Shown: piece by piece, positions 1 through 11,621 of the stretch | Layout of the letters: every line of letters begins with the position of its first letter | Numbering within the stretch: position 1 is the first letter of the stretch | NCBI GenBank assembly: GCA_036325645.1 | Contig: JAWNBB010016139.1 | Span: 1-22,917, forward strand | DNA: 22,917 nt | Reading direction: 5' to 3' | DNA from: Balantidium ctenopharyngodoni | Taxonomy: Eukaryota > Ciliophora > Litostomatea > Vestibuliferida > Balantidiidae | Program-made: the position numbers and the translations under genes | Notes under the pieces: model-generated | What the model was told of the DNA's origin: nothing | Database searches by the model: none | Seen by the model: the letters and a program-made list of their open reading frames with translations, nothing else

Positions 1-43
1 AATCCCCAATCCCCAATCCCCCATCCCCCATCCCCAATCCCCC
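1..43. repeat. Left telomere, CCCCAAT-type repeats
   Basis: The window opens with tandem units of the form A1-2 T C4-5, mostly AATCCCC, with variant units carrying five Cs or one A. They stop at the CCCCC before TTCTTCCC. This is the C-rich strand running 5' to 3' at a left end, the complement of the GGGGATT units at the right end. The variant units suggest sloppy telomerase templating or sequencing noise in the homopolymers. The window therefore starts at a true chromosome end. Confidence 0.93.
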
Positions 44-749
44 TTCTTCCCGCTTCTATTCTAACAATATAATTTTATATATAATAACAATGACAATAAA
101 TAATAAAAGAATAGTAATCAATATCATGAAAAGGGAATCAAGGGAAAACATCTACGAATTTAAGGAAAGTGAAATGGATTGTAAATAGGGAATATAATTA
201 AACTAGTCTAATAATTATTTAATAATTGTTATTGTTATTGTTGTTTTTGTTCAGTAATATAGTTAATATAAGCTATTCAGTTAATTTCAATTATAATCAT
301 ACACGAAGGAATTTGTCATGAAGAGTTTAAATTGATTTGAACGGAGAATTGAATCAGATTGACTGAGCTCTTTGAAGGTTTGTTGGTGAATCTCCCAGGA
401 TCACATGGGATGATTTGTAATAATATTATTTTGTTTCTTTCTTTTATCATAATTAATATCGAAGAAATTCTGTTTCAATCAGTAAACAGAGATAGAGAAA
501 ACAACTTATAAAACCCAAAAATTAACAATATTAAATAATAAAGAAAACATACGCAAACAAAAAGTTCGTATTCGTAATCATTATGAGAAACCCTTATTCA
601 CCACTACCCTCACCAGTGTAGACAATTGATTTTTATATAAATACAAACATTGATAACATCATTTAAACACTGACTGAACTACACAAAACACAAAAGAACA
701 TTTAATAATTCAATTTTGAAAATTCAATTAAAAAATAAATTCAAATACA
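44..749. other. Left subtelomeric, AT-rich non-coding region and 5' leader
   Basis: I see no convincing gene here. The stretch is strongly AT-rich with runs such as TTATTGTTATTGTTG. With TGA read as Trp, a 44-codon + strand frame runs from an ATG at 318 to a TAA at 450-452. It has about six Trp in 44 residues, which is what chance reading-through of TGA produces, so it is not called. The 3' part, roughly 480-749, must hold the promoter and leader of the coiled-coil gene. The ATG at 750 follows an A-rich stretch, with an in-frame TAA at 729-731. No tRNA or known promoter motif could be identified by eye. Confidence 0.6.
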
Positions 750-2267
750 ATGGATGATTACATGATCGATGAGCAACTTCTCCAAGATATCCAAGAAACT
801 CCAACTCCATACCCAACACAACAAAATCAATATCAAGAATACATCATCCCTCAAAACCAGCATCTACTGACCTTCCAAAATAGCACTCAACAAGCTCAAG
901 ACATTCAAAATATTTCAAATCATAGTAATAGCAATTACATGAAAAGTAACAACAATCACGCGAACACCTTCTCTCCTTCACCAAACAAACCAAAGTCATC
1001 AAATCAGAAACCCCCATCTCAGCGTCCATCAATTCCCTCAAACGCGAAAGCAAACACTTCCCAAAATTCAATATTTACTAATAGTCCGAGCACAAACCCT
1101 AATTTTAATAATAAAGATTATTTAGACTTGGAAAAAAAGTACATAAGCATTTATAAGCAATTCGACAAGCTGCAAACGAAATATAATTCGCAATTAGAAG
1201 AATTAAAACTGTTGAAAATAGCAAACGACGCTTTAATCTCGGAGACAAACAAATATCGCAAAGCACAAGAGATCATTGTAAATGATAAACAATCACTAGA
1301 AACGCAATGAGCTGAACAAAAGGCGTATTGTCGAAAAGTTGAGACAAAACTCGCGGCTGGAGCAAAGAATCAAAACGTTATTGAAATAAATAATAAACTC
1401 AGAACTGAAAATGAAGCGTTTCAAAAGAAAATCAATTTATGAGAAAGTGAAAAGGATGACTTGCTGAGAGAGAACAGTTGACAAAATGACCAAATATTTT
1501 TACTGAACAAAACCTTGAATGTTAAAGCCGAGGAATGAGAAATCTCGCCTGACGATTTATCATCGCTCTCGAATTTACGGAAAGAGAATGAAAATTTAAG
1601 TGCGAAATGAATTAATATATCTAATCAATACTCTCAGATAATGAAAAACACAGGAGCGCTCGAGCAGAAAATACAAGAACTAACATACGCCAAAGATCAC
1701 CTAACGCAACTCTGAGTCACGAAAGACAACGAAATAAACAACATGAAAATAGAGAACGACTCATTCAAAAGCAATCTTCAAACGATTCAAAGTTATGAAA
1801 ATCAATTAAACAAATACGAGGGAATTGAATTGGAAAACGAGAATTTGAAAAAATATATTTGCGCTTGAGAGAAGCAGATCACGGAAAATAAAGAGGCAAA
1901 CATATACAAAAAAGAGAACGATAATCTGAAGAAACAAATAGATATGCTAAGTAAACAAAATGTTGAGAAGGATTATCAATATGAAGAACTCATGAATACA
2001 CTTAATAATGAAAAGCAACAGTATAGCCGGGATGTTGCCAATAAAACAAAGGAAATTGAAAAATATAAAAACATGTACAATGATTTTATCACTCAATTTA
2101 ACACCGATGCGAATACGATGAACTCAAGTTGAGGGAATATCGGTAATAATGCAGATAGCGATATGATTAGTTATATTAGGAATGAAAAGGATAAAAATAT
2201 TCAAATCATAGAGGAGTTGAGTAAGATGAATATTATAATTGAGACGGATAACGTAGTGAATAAATAA
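750..2267 (+). CDS. Coiled-coil protein with Q/N/S/P-rich N-terminus (505 aa)
   Basis: The frame is open from ATG 750 to TAA 2265-2267 if TGA is Trp; under the standard code it would stop at 1308-1310. Eight in-frame TGA codons occur and no TAA or TAG. Residues 1 to about 125 are low-complexity and rich in Gln, Asn, Ser and Pro. From about residue 126 (motif KDYLDLEKKYISIYKQ) to about 490 the sequence is almost entirely Lys, Glu, Asn, Gln and Leu with heptad-like spacing, the signature of a long alpha-helical coiled coil. There is no signal peptide or membrane segment, so it is probably cytosolic or cytoskeletal. All eight Trp are TGA and none TGG. An in-frame TAA just upstream (729-731) supports the start. 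No specific family is recognised, so cytoskeletal, basal-body or scaffold roles are guesses. The frame continues in a coding-like way beyond the stop. Confidence 0.85.
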
Positions 2268-2960
2268 GTGTTATTATTTAAAAATGTACAAAATATTTCA
2301 AGTATTAATTTAGGATCTTTTGTTGGGGAAGTGTTATTGATGTATATGGATTGCTTGGAAGATCGGAGTGGTGTTTAAGCAATTCAAGAGAAGATATTAG
2401 GAAATGAAAGATATTTGGTTAAGTATATTAATGTTAAAGGGTATTGATTTAATCTTATCTCATATGCGGTGTAGGTTGATTCCTGCTATCCTGTTCAGAA
2501 AAGATCGGGAGTTGGGATGGTTGGAATATCTCTTTACCTATTGATATATTCGTTTAAATATTTATTTATCGTATATATCGCTATTTTTAATAAGTATAAC
2601 TTAAAGTAAATAATACATTATAAGTATATATTCAACCCAAAAACATAATTAATTAAACTCACAAACTCAAGTTTATTATTGATACTCTCAAGGAATCGCT
2701 AAAAATCAATTCATAACTTGTTACTCCAGCGAGTTTAACTAACGCCCCTTATTCAGCATGTCAAACATTGATATAATAATCATATTATCATTTGATACAT
2801 AACTAACAATAATATTAAACCTAACAATAACAATAAATAATCCAAATAAAGTGAAAACATCACCTTTCTTTCATTCAATATATCATTGATGTTATTTATT
2901 AAATACCATTCCCTTTCCCAGTCCACTGTATACAACAATCAATTTCCCTCTTCTCTAATT
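2268..2960. other. Convergent intergenic region; possible decayed C-terminal extension of the coiled-coil gene
   Basis: This lies between the 3' ends of the coiled-coil gene (+) and the lipase gene (-). The first 340 bases are less AT-rich than typical spacers here. Read in the same frame as the upstream gene, 2268-2609 gives a protein-like stretch broken only by TAA at 2376-2378 and TAG at 2472-2474. It includes peptides such as GNERYLVKYINVKGYW and a hydrophobic run near the end. This may be a former C-terminal extension, an unrecognised spliced exon or chance. The rest, about 2610-2960, is AT-rich with nothing recognisable and should carry both 3' ends. Confidence 0.4.
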
Positions 2961-4274
2961 TTACATACTTCTCTCCACATCATGATCAACACTAACATTC
3001 ACCCGAAAATCTTCTTTAACAATCACATAATCATTCTCCTTCTCGTAGCGTTCGATTATCTTGTAAACATCCCTTCATACTTTGTTGAACCAAAATACAT
3101 TATTACATCACAAAAACGATCAGTGTCCCATATACTCAAATTCGTGGTAGTTATATCATACTTCACTTTTTGCCAGTTCCTCTTTTCACCATTGCACATC
3201 TTTAATATTGACCAGTTTGTCATCCAAGCCACCGCAAATAATTATTTTCACATTTTGAATTTTATCAATTTCATACGCTGGAGGCGCCTCAGTTCCGTAC
3301 TTCCACATATTCATTTCCTTGGATCCATAATCAAACGCTCTAAATTGTTTCGCATCGTATATTTGCTTATAATGAATCATTGATTGAATACTTGTTCCAT
3401 TAGGGTAATGTCCTAAATAGATGCCTCAACGATCAATCGCGACTGAAGAAGAGCAATTGTCGCTAACGGTTTCCAACAGAGCCAATTGAGAGGTTGGATA
3501 TAATGAATTAACTAAAACATTGATTGAACTCAATGTTTGATTGTATGCCAACACTTCCTGTTGTTTGAAGGTTTTAAGCGTCTCGAAGAAGTTCAACTTA
3601 TTCAAAATGTCGATTATATTACTGCAATTGGTTGCGTCTACCCGGGATGGAGGCGCAAGAAATATTATACCAATGGTATATTTAGAATAAAACGGGTTGT
3701 TCCGACAAATTCCTGCTAAAATAGCAGAGCAAGCTTGAGAATGTGAAAGGAGAAATATTTTAGGATTTACTTGTGGATTATTGTTAACGTTATAGTTATT
3801 AATATAAGCGATTGCAGCAGGGATATCGTAAAACCCAATTTCATGAAATGAAAAATTCCAAAATGTGGGATTGCTTCAATGAAGACTTGTTTCAGTATTT
3901 TTCGAGTACTTCGTTCCCCTGGTGTTCAGTAACCAAACATCGAAGTTTAGATTGAGTAGAATATAAGGTAAGCAGTTGTTAGGCGAGTTGCAGACATATC
4001 CGTCGCTTGAGTCTAAAAGCCCATGAACTAGTAAAAATGAATAATTCTTCATTTTATTTGAGCTTTCTTTCTTTTTGGGATTAGAGTGCTTTCAATGGTT
4101 TAGCATGAGGGAATACCCATCACATGTATTAACAATATTGTCTTCATTTGAATACCCGTTCATCTCAACCAATTTGTCAAATGTGTATTTTGTCTCGGCT
4201 TCACGTTTTTTTTCATTTTCGTCTGTAAAATAAGAATCGTAAAGAGTTGTAAAAAAGTGCTTTACTTCATTCAT
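2961..4274 (-). CDS. Acid lipase / cholesteryl ester hydrolase family protein (alpha/beta hydrolase, 437 aa)
   Basis: The product would hydrolyse ester bonds of triglycerides or steryl esters. With TGA as Trp the frame is open for 438 codons and matches the gastric/lysosomal acid lipase family throughout. The N-terminal lid-region motif (MNGYSNEDNIVNTCDGYSL) corresponds to the family's GYP-E--V-T-DGY. It then shows FDVWLLNTRGTKYS, FWNFSFHEIGFYDIPA, the nucleophile elbow LSHSQA with Ser179, GHYPNGTSIQSMIHYKQ, FDYGSKEMN, GGLDDKLV with Asp351, and GHWSFLW with His384. Length fits the family. The first Gly of the usual GHSQG is Ser. From the chosen ATG there is no clear signal peptide, although the family is normally secreted or lysosomal; no in-frame stop was found just upstream, so an upstream start or exon is possible. 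Trp385 and Trp389 near the catalytic His are both TGA, and the latter is a conserved family Trp. Stop is TAA at 2961-2963. Confidence 0.92.
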
Positions 4275-4320
4275 AATTAAAACAGTAGACTTAATTATTA
4301 TTATTGTTATTACTATTATT

Positions 4321-4713
4321 TTATGCGTTATTAGGCAAAGAGAGAAATGAAATTTTATGGGATGTAAGATACTTTAATAACTGGTGAGAGGTAGATGATT
4401 GTAACGAAAGGATGAGAACATAAATCAAGACACTTTGTTCGAAGAAAATGGACAAGGTTTGATGAGCGAGGTTAACATTTTCTATTTCTATTTCTCCTTT
4501 CCGCTGATGGCATTTATCGATTTTGTTTGGTCAATCGTCACACTTCTGATCTTCTTCGTATTCTTCCTTCTTGTCCAGAGAGATCCCACTTTTAGAATAT
4601 GTTCTCTCATTTATTCATTTGCGTCGACTTACGTTGAAATCCTTTTCTCTCTCTGCTTTGATGGCGTCTTTGATATCTATTTTTGTATTTGAGATGCGTT
4701 CTTTATTTTTAAA
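4321..4713 (-). pseudogene. Coding-like - strand fragment without a start codon (130 codons)
   Basis: A frame open from after a TAA (4714-4716) to a TAA at 4321-4323 encodes a charged peptide rich in Lys, Glu and Asp (for example DIKDAIKAEREKDFNVSRRK, then KKEEYEEDQKCDDWPNKIDK). It ends in a hydrophobic tail and contains two TGA codons. The island is GC-richer than its surroundings, as real genes here are. It contains no Met, so it is either an internal or terminal exon of a spliced gene or a relic. It ends 46 bases upstream of the lipase ATG on the same strand. The exact antisense frame on the + strand (ATG 4462 to TAA 4750-4752, 96 aa) has a proper start, but about one residue in five is Phe, as expected when Glu and Lys codons are read backwards. 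I therefore favour the - strand. No family is recognised. Confidence 0.3.
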
Positions 4714-6008
4714 TTAATATTGTATAATAATAATAGTATATTGAAAGAGTAAACAATTGCAATACAAACCAAGTCAGATTTAGAATTGGTATTGTTTTGG
4801 ATTATTGAAGGATTGCGTTTTTATACGTCTCATAAAACTTTTAATTTGATAAGCTCCTTCATATAAGTACTCCTTCTTACGCTTATTTAATCAGTCTACA
4901 GAACAGAATCTTGAAATCAAAAATCTTATCCTGAGTTATATTTTCATCTTTATCACCTTGGGATCCCAATTTCGATCCTATGGAAGAGTTTTTTTTTTCT
5001 TTAACCGGTAACCGAGAACAAATCGGATCTTATTTGTTTTAATCAATGAGTACAAAAATTAGTTTTTTGGATCAATGAATTATTATTAAAGAAACGTGAA
5101 ATCTTGCGACTCTGTTGAAATGGGGAGAGAATATAAAGAAATAAGGTAAACAACAAAAAGATGATTTCATTATGATGTTTATTTGAATTAATTGCATTAA
5201 GATAATTATTTGATGTAGTTACATAGTCTTGTCTTGTTACTTCTGCTGATTTCTCATATATCTACTTTTATCTTTTCTGACTTATTGCATCAATTGTAAC
5301 ATTATTTTTATAATTGTTTTCCCTAGTGTCATTATAAACATCACCTGCATATTATATTACATTATGATTTCCTATTATGGATTTATACTCGGAACTTTTT
5401 ATTACAGGATTGAGACATGAACAGGTGAAACTATGAGACAAGCTTGAAATTGTAATATCTTTAAATGCATAAAGTATGGAATATTTCATGTAAAAAATAA
5501 AGAAAATTAATTAGCAAGAGGTTAAACTTCCTAAATTGTATTTAAATCAATTTTCGTTTTAGGAAGAATAATAAGATATTCTTTGTTGAGTTTATAAAAC
5601 GCATATTTTATTGGAAAAATATCTAAATGTAGGAGTAATTCATAAAACAATAGGATATAAATATCATACCCAAGAAGTATCCCTGATTCATATATTTTTC
5701 TTTTTCAAAATTTATTGAGAAAGTCTTAACATGTATTGAGATACAAAAATATAAAACCAGATCTTATCAATGACCAGAACCTTAATCATTTGAATTTAAA
5801 AACTCAATGCTTCAGTTTAAATAAAAGGCAAAAAGCAAGTCTAATATGTATGTATAATCAAGCAAGAATAATAAGAATAAGAATAATAAGAATAAGTGTA
5901 AGAATATATAATACTAATTAAATCAACCTTTTTTAATTATCCCATTATCTTCTCTCCTTTACAATTAACAATATTTATCTTCCTCATATTATCTTCCCTA
6001 TTCTTCAA
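4714..6008. other. AT-rich intergenic region with weak - strand reading-frame fragments
   Basis: No gene can be called. Two further - strand frames look mildly coding. One is 4780-4935, in the same frame as the 4321-4713 fragment, with peptide SVDWLNKRKKEYLYEGAYQI. The other is 5001-5261, containing YEKSAEVTRQDYVTT. Neither has a usable ATG, and TAA or TAG codons separate them. They may be exons or remains of one gene, but I could not build a consistent spliced model. From about 5270 to 6008 the DNA is very AT-rich with no support for coding in either strand. This part must hold the 3' end of the TmcB-like gene. A frame at 5736-5921 (+) lacks an ATG and runs into a simple repeat. Confidence 0.4.
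5865..5896. repeat. Tandem duplication of a 15-nt unit
   Basis: The unit AGAATAATAAGAATA occurs twice head to tail (5865-5879 and 5880-5894), followed by the start of a third copy. It is itself built from AATAAG-like steps. This is a short simple repeat in a non-coding spacer with no evident function. Confidence 0.85.
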
Positions 6009-9000
6009 CTATTTCGCTCATACCTCCCTGATATTTTTATCATTTATCGCCAACGGAAACGGCATTCACGAGAAAATATGCTTCAACTCAACATCAACGG
6101 AAACAATAATATGCTTCATTAAGATCACCGCTATCCCATGCGCAATTAACATGCATAGAATATTAAATGTAAAAATCAGAATTTGTTTTTCATAATAATT
6201 CTCTATAAAGTCAGAAATTCATTTCGCGATATACCCATTCACCGTATTAAACCCATACAACGTTAACACATTAAACGACTCTTGTATCATAAGATTCCTG
6301 GGGTGATGTAATACAAAATAAAAATCATCTATTGTTTTATTCTCATCAATTATGTTTGTATTCGTTCATCAATTCTCAATTCACTCGTAATTGTAGTTAA
6401 TTATATACATAAACGATTTCTTATAATATTGAGAGTTCTCGTAGCAATATTTGCCTGGTATTTGCTTGTTTCAGCAGAAGTTCTTAGTGAACATATCAAC
6501 AAACTCAGACTGGTTTGCAAGTCCTTTCACAGTTTTTAACAATATTTCGGTTGTGTTAATTTGATTAGTTTTGTAATCTTCGATCGCGGTTTCAATCCTC
6601 ACTAAATTTTCGTTCAGATTAGTCCTGGTTAATAAACTAAGATGAAAGACGAGATTCGCGTTTAAAAATGAGAAGTGGTTGATATTAAAGTTTATGATTC
6701 AATAGATAATTGTTTTGCATTTATCAGCGTAGAAGGTAGATGCGATTGAGTAGATTAAAGGCGCAATGTCAATACCAACAATAACAAGAGTAATGATTAA
6801 ATAAACCACAACGATTTTAAAAGACAAAGAACTTTTGTATTGCACCTTCATTATCGGATTGTTCTTCCCCGTTGTTTGCGCATGAGATACCTTGATTGCA
6901 GTATCATGGTTAAGGAAATGATTCTCTTCATCGTTGCTTACAACAGCATTATCGATAACTTCTTTTTCTTTGGTATGCATTAATTTACCTTCTTCGCTTC
7001 GAGATGTATTAGTAATATCACTTTCATTTCATTTCTTTTGAATCGATATTTTATACTCTCGGATCAGTTGAATAATCTTCTCACATTCCTTGTTTTTTAT
7101 CGAGCACAACATGCTGATCATCTTAGTTTGAACGCAGAAATATCTTAAAATCTTCGAGTAAATATAACAACCGAATATAATGGCACAACTAATTGAAGTG
7201 AAGTTGAAGCAATTTTTCCAGTTTAATTTGGATATGATGACTTCCCTTGTATCCACCAGGCTGTAGATAAACAATTCTCACATTTTTTCCAGGAAATCTT
7301 CTCGAATGTTAAGAATGAATACGATGATGTTAATATTTCCAAAGCCGACTTGATCGATAGAATTAATCGAATTCAACAATGATGAGAATGTGACTCATCA
7401 ATGATGTCATTTGATTGATATATTAGCGTAATGAGGGTTCGTGAAATCTCAAGGCTCATTCAACTTCGGAAGGAAGGACTGACTGAAATCATAAGTAATC
7501 TTATTGAATTGATTTATTTCCTCAGTGTAGTTCCGTATTATTGCCTGCGAGGTCTCGTAGATACTCATGATGAATGGAAGGTCTTTTTCGGTGTCATTGT
7601 AAAAAATGTCCTTGCTGATAATCTTAAGGAAATTGTTGAAGATTATTGTTCAATGTTGCGTGATTGGTAATATCGAATAATATTCAGTGGATATGCTCTG
7701 GTATATTCTTAGTATTTCCCGTTCCATCCAGAATATCAACACCATAAACAATGTCATACTTGCTATGCAAATGAAGTTGACTCAAAGGATAAATCGTATC
7801 TCGTTGTACTCTTCCGAGGAGGAATAGTTCTGTTTGATACTGAGATATCAGATATACTTTTCTTCTTCTTCTTCTTTCTCTATCGATTTTGCTTTCATAC
7901 CGCGAATAGTTTTACCCACCTTTGTCTTCATATTTACAATAATATCGCTTGAAACGCTTCCAAAAGAGGTGTTATCTCCACAAGTATTTCTCGCATTCGA
8001 TAAATGCTTTTCAAGAATACATTTCTTGAACACTGGGCTCACCTTTAACCCTTGAACGAATTTATCGTATGGCGTCCTCAAGCACATTTCCTTTTTCACT
8101 TTCCTGTAATGCTGACTGATATATTGGTTAATCACCCTAATTTCATCAATGTTAACATTGATTGAATTGACATTCTTATCCATTAAATTTCTGTATCATT
8201 TCACTACCATAAACCGTTCATTGTAATATCCTTTATATTCCTCGATTTTAGCATATTCAATTAAACAGTCAGTTTCAAACCCCGTTTTTATTTTATCTTC
8301 ACATTGCATGATCTTCTGCAATGAGCTACTGATTCCCTCGTTTTCATAGTCATACATCGATTGATTCGAATTTTCCTTTTTCCGATGTTCTATGAGGATG
8401 TTATCAATGATCGGAGAGTTTTTGAAATGCAACAAAGTGTACTTTCAATTGTTGTATTTTCCCTCTTTTTGCTCAGATGAAATATGGTTTCCGCATTTAT
8501 ATCCCGGGGTGTAGATCTTATCGATATCGATAAAAAACTCTTTGCAAATATAGTGAATGTAGTAATCAATTGAGTTATATCAACTGATAGATGTATGCGT
8601 GAAGATCCTTGATATGATGTACTTGCTAATTATTTCGATTTTCCCTTTGACGTTCGTAATTATGAAATCGTAGTCGACACCCCGTTCACGGATTACACCG
8701 ACGTAGTAGGATTTATCGTTATAATCGGGTAACATTTTCGCGCTGATAAATACGGGTAAACAGTACCCGTGGGCATGTAGAGCAAATGTAGTTTTCTCGT
8801 GGTTTAAAAGGATTTGTTTACCAGATTGGAAAAAATTATTAATAAACGTCGAATGGTAAATCTTATAAATATTTGGCATTCATAACTTCACGTCTTGCCC
8901 AAGGCACTCTGAGGAGGAATACCCCAGTCAAGTTTGAACATTTTCGGTTATTTTCTCAATAATTGCTTTATGTTTCTCGGTGAAATTCGCAATGACGAAC

Positions 9001-10862
9001 ACACAATTTTTATTGATAAATTTCGAGATTTCAATATGAGATATTACATTGTTATTAACATTCAATCCTTTCTCCTTCTGGATTTCGTTGAACACGGCGT
9101 GTTTGTAGGTATCGTAAATATTGTCCGCCTCGCTATAACCGTCGTATATTTTATTGATCGTTTTATAAATTTGTTCTATTATGTGATGGTATTTATAGAA
9201 CAACAATCCGTACTTTTTAATCAAATGTATACTTTGCTTATTTTGAATATTCGACCAAAACTGCGTTGAGTATTCAATTGATAAATTAATCGAGATCTTT
9301 AATTTAGTCAGCATTTCATAATAATTTATTAGTTTGAAGTAGTCTAATTTATAGTATTCCTTGCATCCATCTTCCGGGATGCGGCATATTAAATTTTGGT
9401 TTTTTTCGACAATTTTATGCCGGATCATCTCGCTGATCCGATTTAAACTGGTCTTTTGTTGTGTATTTCACCCCTTTCTTTTCTTCAGGTTATATCAGGC
9501 GTGCATTGCGATGTTTCAATTTCCGATATAAAAATACATGTAATAACTGTAAAGCATTATGAGGTTGTTATTATTTCCGCGGATTACTTTGTTCAAGAAT
9601 TCGAATTGTTTGATTATTAAATATTTGAAAAACTTCTTTGTTGTTTGATTGTTTCCACTGTTGGCCTGGTATATGTACTCAGTTTCGTATAAAGGTCAGT
9701 AAAATCTTTTCGTTTCTTCTTCTTTGCAAACACAGTCTTCGTATACACAGTTCTGCTGGTGTTGCTTAATAACGCCAATTAATTTCAGCGATTGCTTTTC
9801 CGTGATTTTCTCTTCACATATCAAATAAATTAATGCAATCATATAAGCGCATAAAGAACTTTCGTCTTTGATCTCAACGAACGGGATCTTCGAGAGCAAG
9901 GAATTCCAGTTATACTTCACAATAAAATCACAGACTGGGAATCAAGTCAAATACCCAATCGCAACGAGAAAATCGCCACCGTTCGGGTTAAAATTATATA
10001 GAAAGAAAGAGATTCAAGCGACGTACAAAGTAGAAAAATTAAAAAACATGAACAGGGTGTTCACCATCATCACATAATAAAAAGAGAATTTCCACATGAT
10101 ACAATTAAGAAACGCGATGATGATAAAGCAAATTGCTAAATATATATTCCCGTAATATTTCTCGACACTTTCGAAGATGGCGTAATTCACCGCTAAAACT
10201 ACTTTCACCATTAAAAGATAAAATTCAACAAGTGCGTCCAGCCGTGAGAAGTAGTCATAAAGTACAAAATTAAATTCCGTTTTATTACAGGAATAACAAT
10301 AGATAAACCCGATTGTTATAGAGCATACGATATTTACCACAGAGAGCGCCTTGAATATTTGATTGAGAGAGATAACATCTAAAAGTGTAAATAAAGACAT
10401 TTCAATCTGTCAGTTGATCAGTCACCAAAAATTGAAGATATTCATATACTGGTACAACCTGATAAATGAATGGACATACGTGGAGTTTGTTTGTTGGATA
10501 GTGAAGATAATGGTGACCAGATTGATCAGGTAAAGAACATTGACGCAGAATAAAACAATAAGTATAAAGCTGAAGATTGAAGGATGCTGCTGAAGCAGAT
10601 TAATACGGTTGAAAATGTGCATGATTGAGTTGAAGAACGATTCTGAGATTCCTTTGAAATGGATACCGCTGCAGATGATGCCTAAGAATTCGGTGTATGT
10701 GGATAATATGCATATGATAGAGAGAAGTTTATTAATACGGACTTGTTCGAGGGCATGGTAGTTTAATCAACTGCGTTTAAGGGATAAGTTTATGAAAAAT
10801 GAGGAGACTAAGGTTGATACGGGCTCGAGCTCTTCATCCTTAGAATAGGTGTTACTAATCAT
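6009..10862 (-). CDS. TmcB-like multi-pass membrane protein with PAS domain (1617 aa)
   Basis: With TGA as Trp one uninterrupted frame runs from ATG (10862) to TAG (6009-6011), with about 30 in-frame TGA codons. The order fits the large Tiny-macrocyst-B (TmcB)-like proteins expanded in ciliates. About six to seven membrane helices come first (residues ~45-300, e.g. SIFSFILIVLFCVNVLYLIN). A helical TPR-like region follows, with the family's His-Cys signature HQQNCVYEDCVCK (His368, Cys372, Cys377, Cys379). A PAS domain lies at ~618-760 (LGYSSSECLGQDV, then a MPN-type helix and the strands PVFISAKMLP and YYVGVIRE). A linker with an acidic run EKEEEEEK follows. The C-terminal half has membrane helices near 1022-1044, 1223-1245, 1349-1374 and 1560-1585. 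TmcB-type proteins are poorly characterised, so a sensory or signalling role is inferred from the PAS domain. The ligand is unknown. After the TAG, some 20 further codons remain open. Confidence 0.88.
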
Positions 10863-11063
10863 TTTATAATTTAAATGTTTGTTTTTATTAATGAAAGTAT
10901 GGATAATATGATATTATTATTCACAATTTGATGATTTGTATTTAAGGCGTTCGTAATGAATTTCGCTCAGCTTCGGGAAGGAGTTGATTAGCAAAAATAT
11001 TAATGAGTATTTTATTATTTAAGAATATAGTTTGATTAATATTATTAATATTATTGGTATAAT

Positions 11064-11462
11064 ATGATATATAGTATTAAAAAATGGAAGGGTGGAAGAG
11101 AGGGAGAACCAGGAAATGTTGATAATGAAGGTTTTGGAAAATTATTATCAGGGTTCAAAATATGAGGAAGGAAAGATGGGGAAATGAGGAACTTAGTCAA
11201 AAAGGTGGAAAAGAGGGAAAGATGTGGATGAGCAAATGGAGGGAAAGGAAAAGGAAGGTGTGAGGTGGGATTTTGGATAAACATTTTAGTAAAATGTTCA
11301 ATGCGGAAAGGGGAAAATGGATTCAGAGGAAGTGTTGGTCATGTGGTTATTATTACAATTATAAAGAAATATGTAAGGATGATAAGGTGCAATCTTTTGG
11401 GAATTGGGACACAATGAAAACCAGAACTAATTGTTTGATTAAATAATCCTCAAAATGGATAA
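11064..11462 (+). other. Purine-rich island with overlapping + strand frames; uncertain ORF (132 codons)
   Basis: From about 11082 to 11290 the + strand is dominated by A and G (e.g. GGAAGGGTGGAAGAGAGGGA). One frame is open from ATG 11064 to TAA 11460-11462 if TGA is Trp, giving a Gly/Lys/Arg/Glu-rich product. A second frame, ATG 11162 to TAA 11444-11446 (94 aa), overlaps it and contains a CxxC-like stretch (RKCWSCGYYYNYKEIC). Both cannot be real. A purine-rich strand naturally lacks TAA/TAG in several frames, so openness alone is weak evidence. I see no similarity to a known family. It may be a relic gene, a non-coding RNA or simply a compositional tract. Confidence 0.25.
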
Positions 11463-11621
11463 ACCCAAACAAAGTTAAATTCCAGGAGAGTGAATCGAGG
11501 GGGAAATAAAATAATTGGAAAGGAATATCAAGAACACATCGGGATAACTTATATTAATGATAAAGGGGCTACTTTAATTGGACAAAAGATGCAGAAGCAC
11601 CTTTGGCATGCATTAGACTAA

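Noticed and set aside
318-452. A 44-aa + strand ORF near the left telomere
   Set aside because: Very Trp-rich because of TGA read-through in non-coding DNA, with no other support.
2886-3383. A 165-codon + strand ORF inside the lipase region
   Set aside because: It is antisense to the well-supported lipase frame; its Phe, Leu and His richness is a shadow of the - strand coding sequence.
4462-4752. A 96-aa + strand ORF with ATG and hydrophobic segments
   Set aside because: About a fifth of residues are Phe and it is the exact codon-aligned antisense of a Glu/Lys-rich - strand frame, which is the more natural protein composition. Kept only as an alternative.
8934-9269. A 111-codon + strand ORF, Phe/Val/Ile-rich, resembling a membrane protein
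   Set aside because: It lies antisense to the TPR-like and PAS-proximal part of the TmcB-like gene, whose frame is continuous and family-supported.
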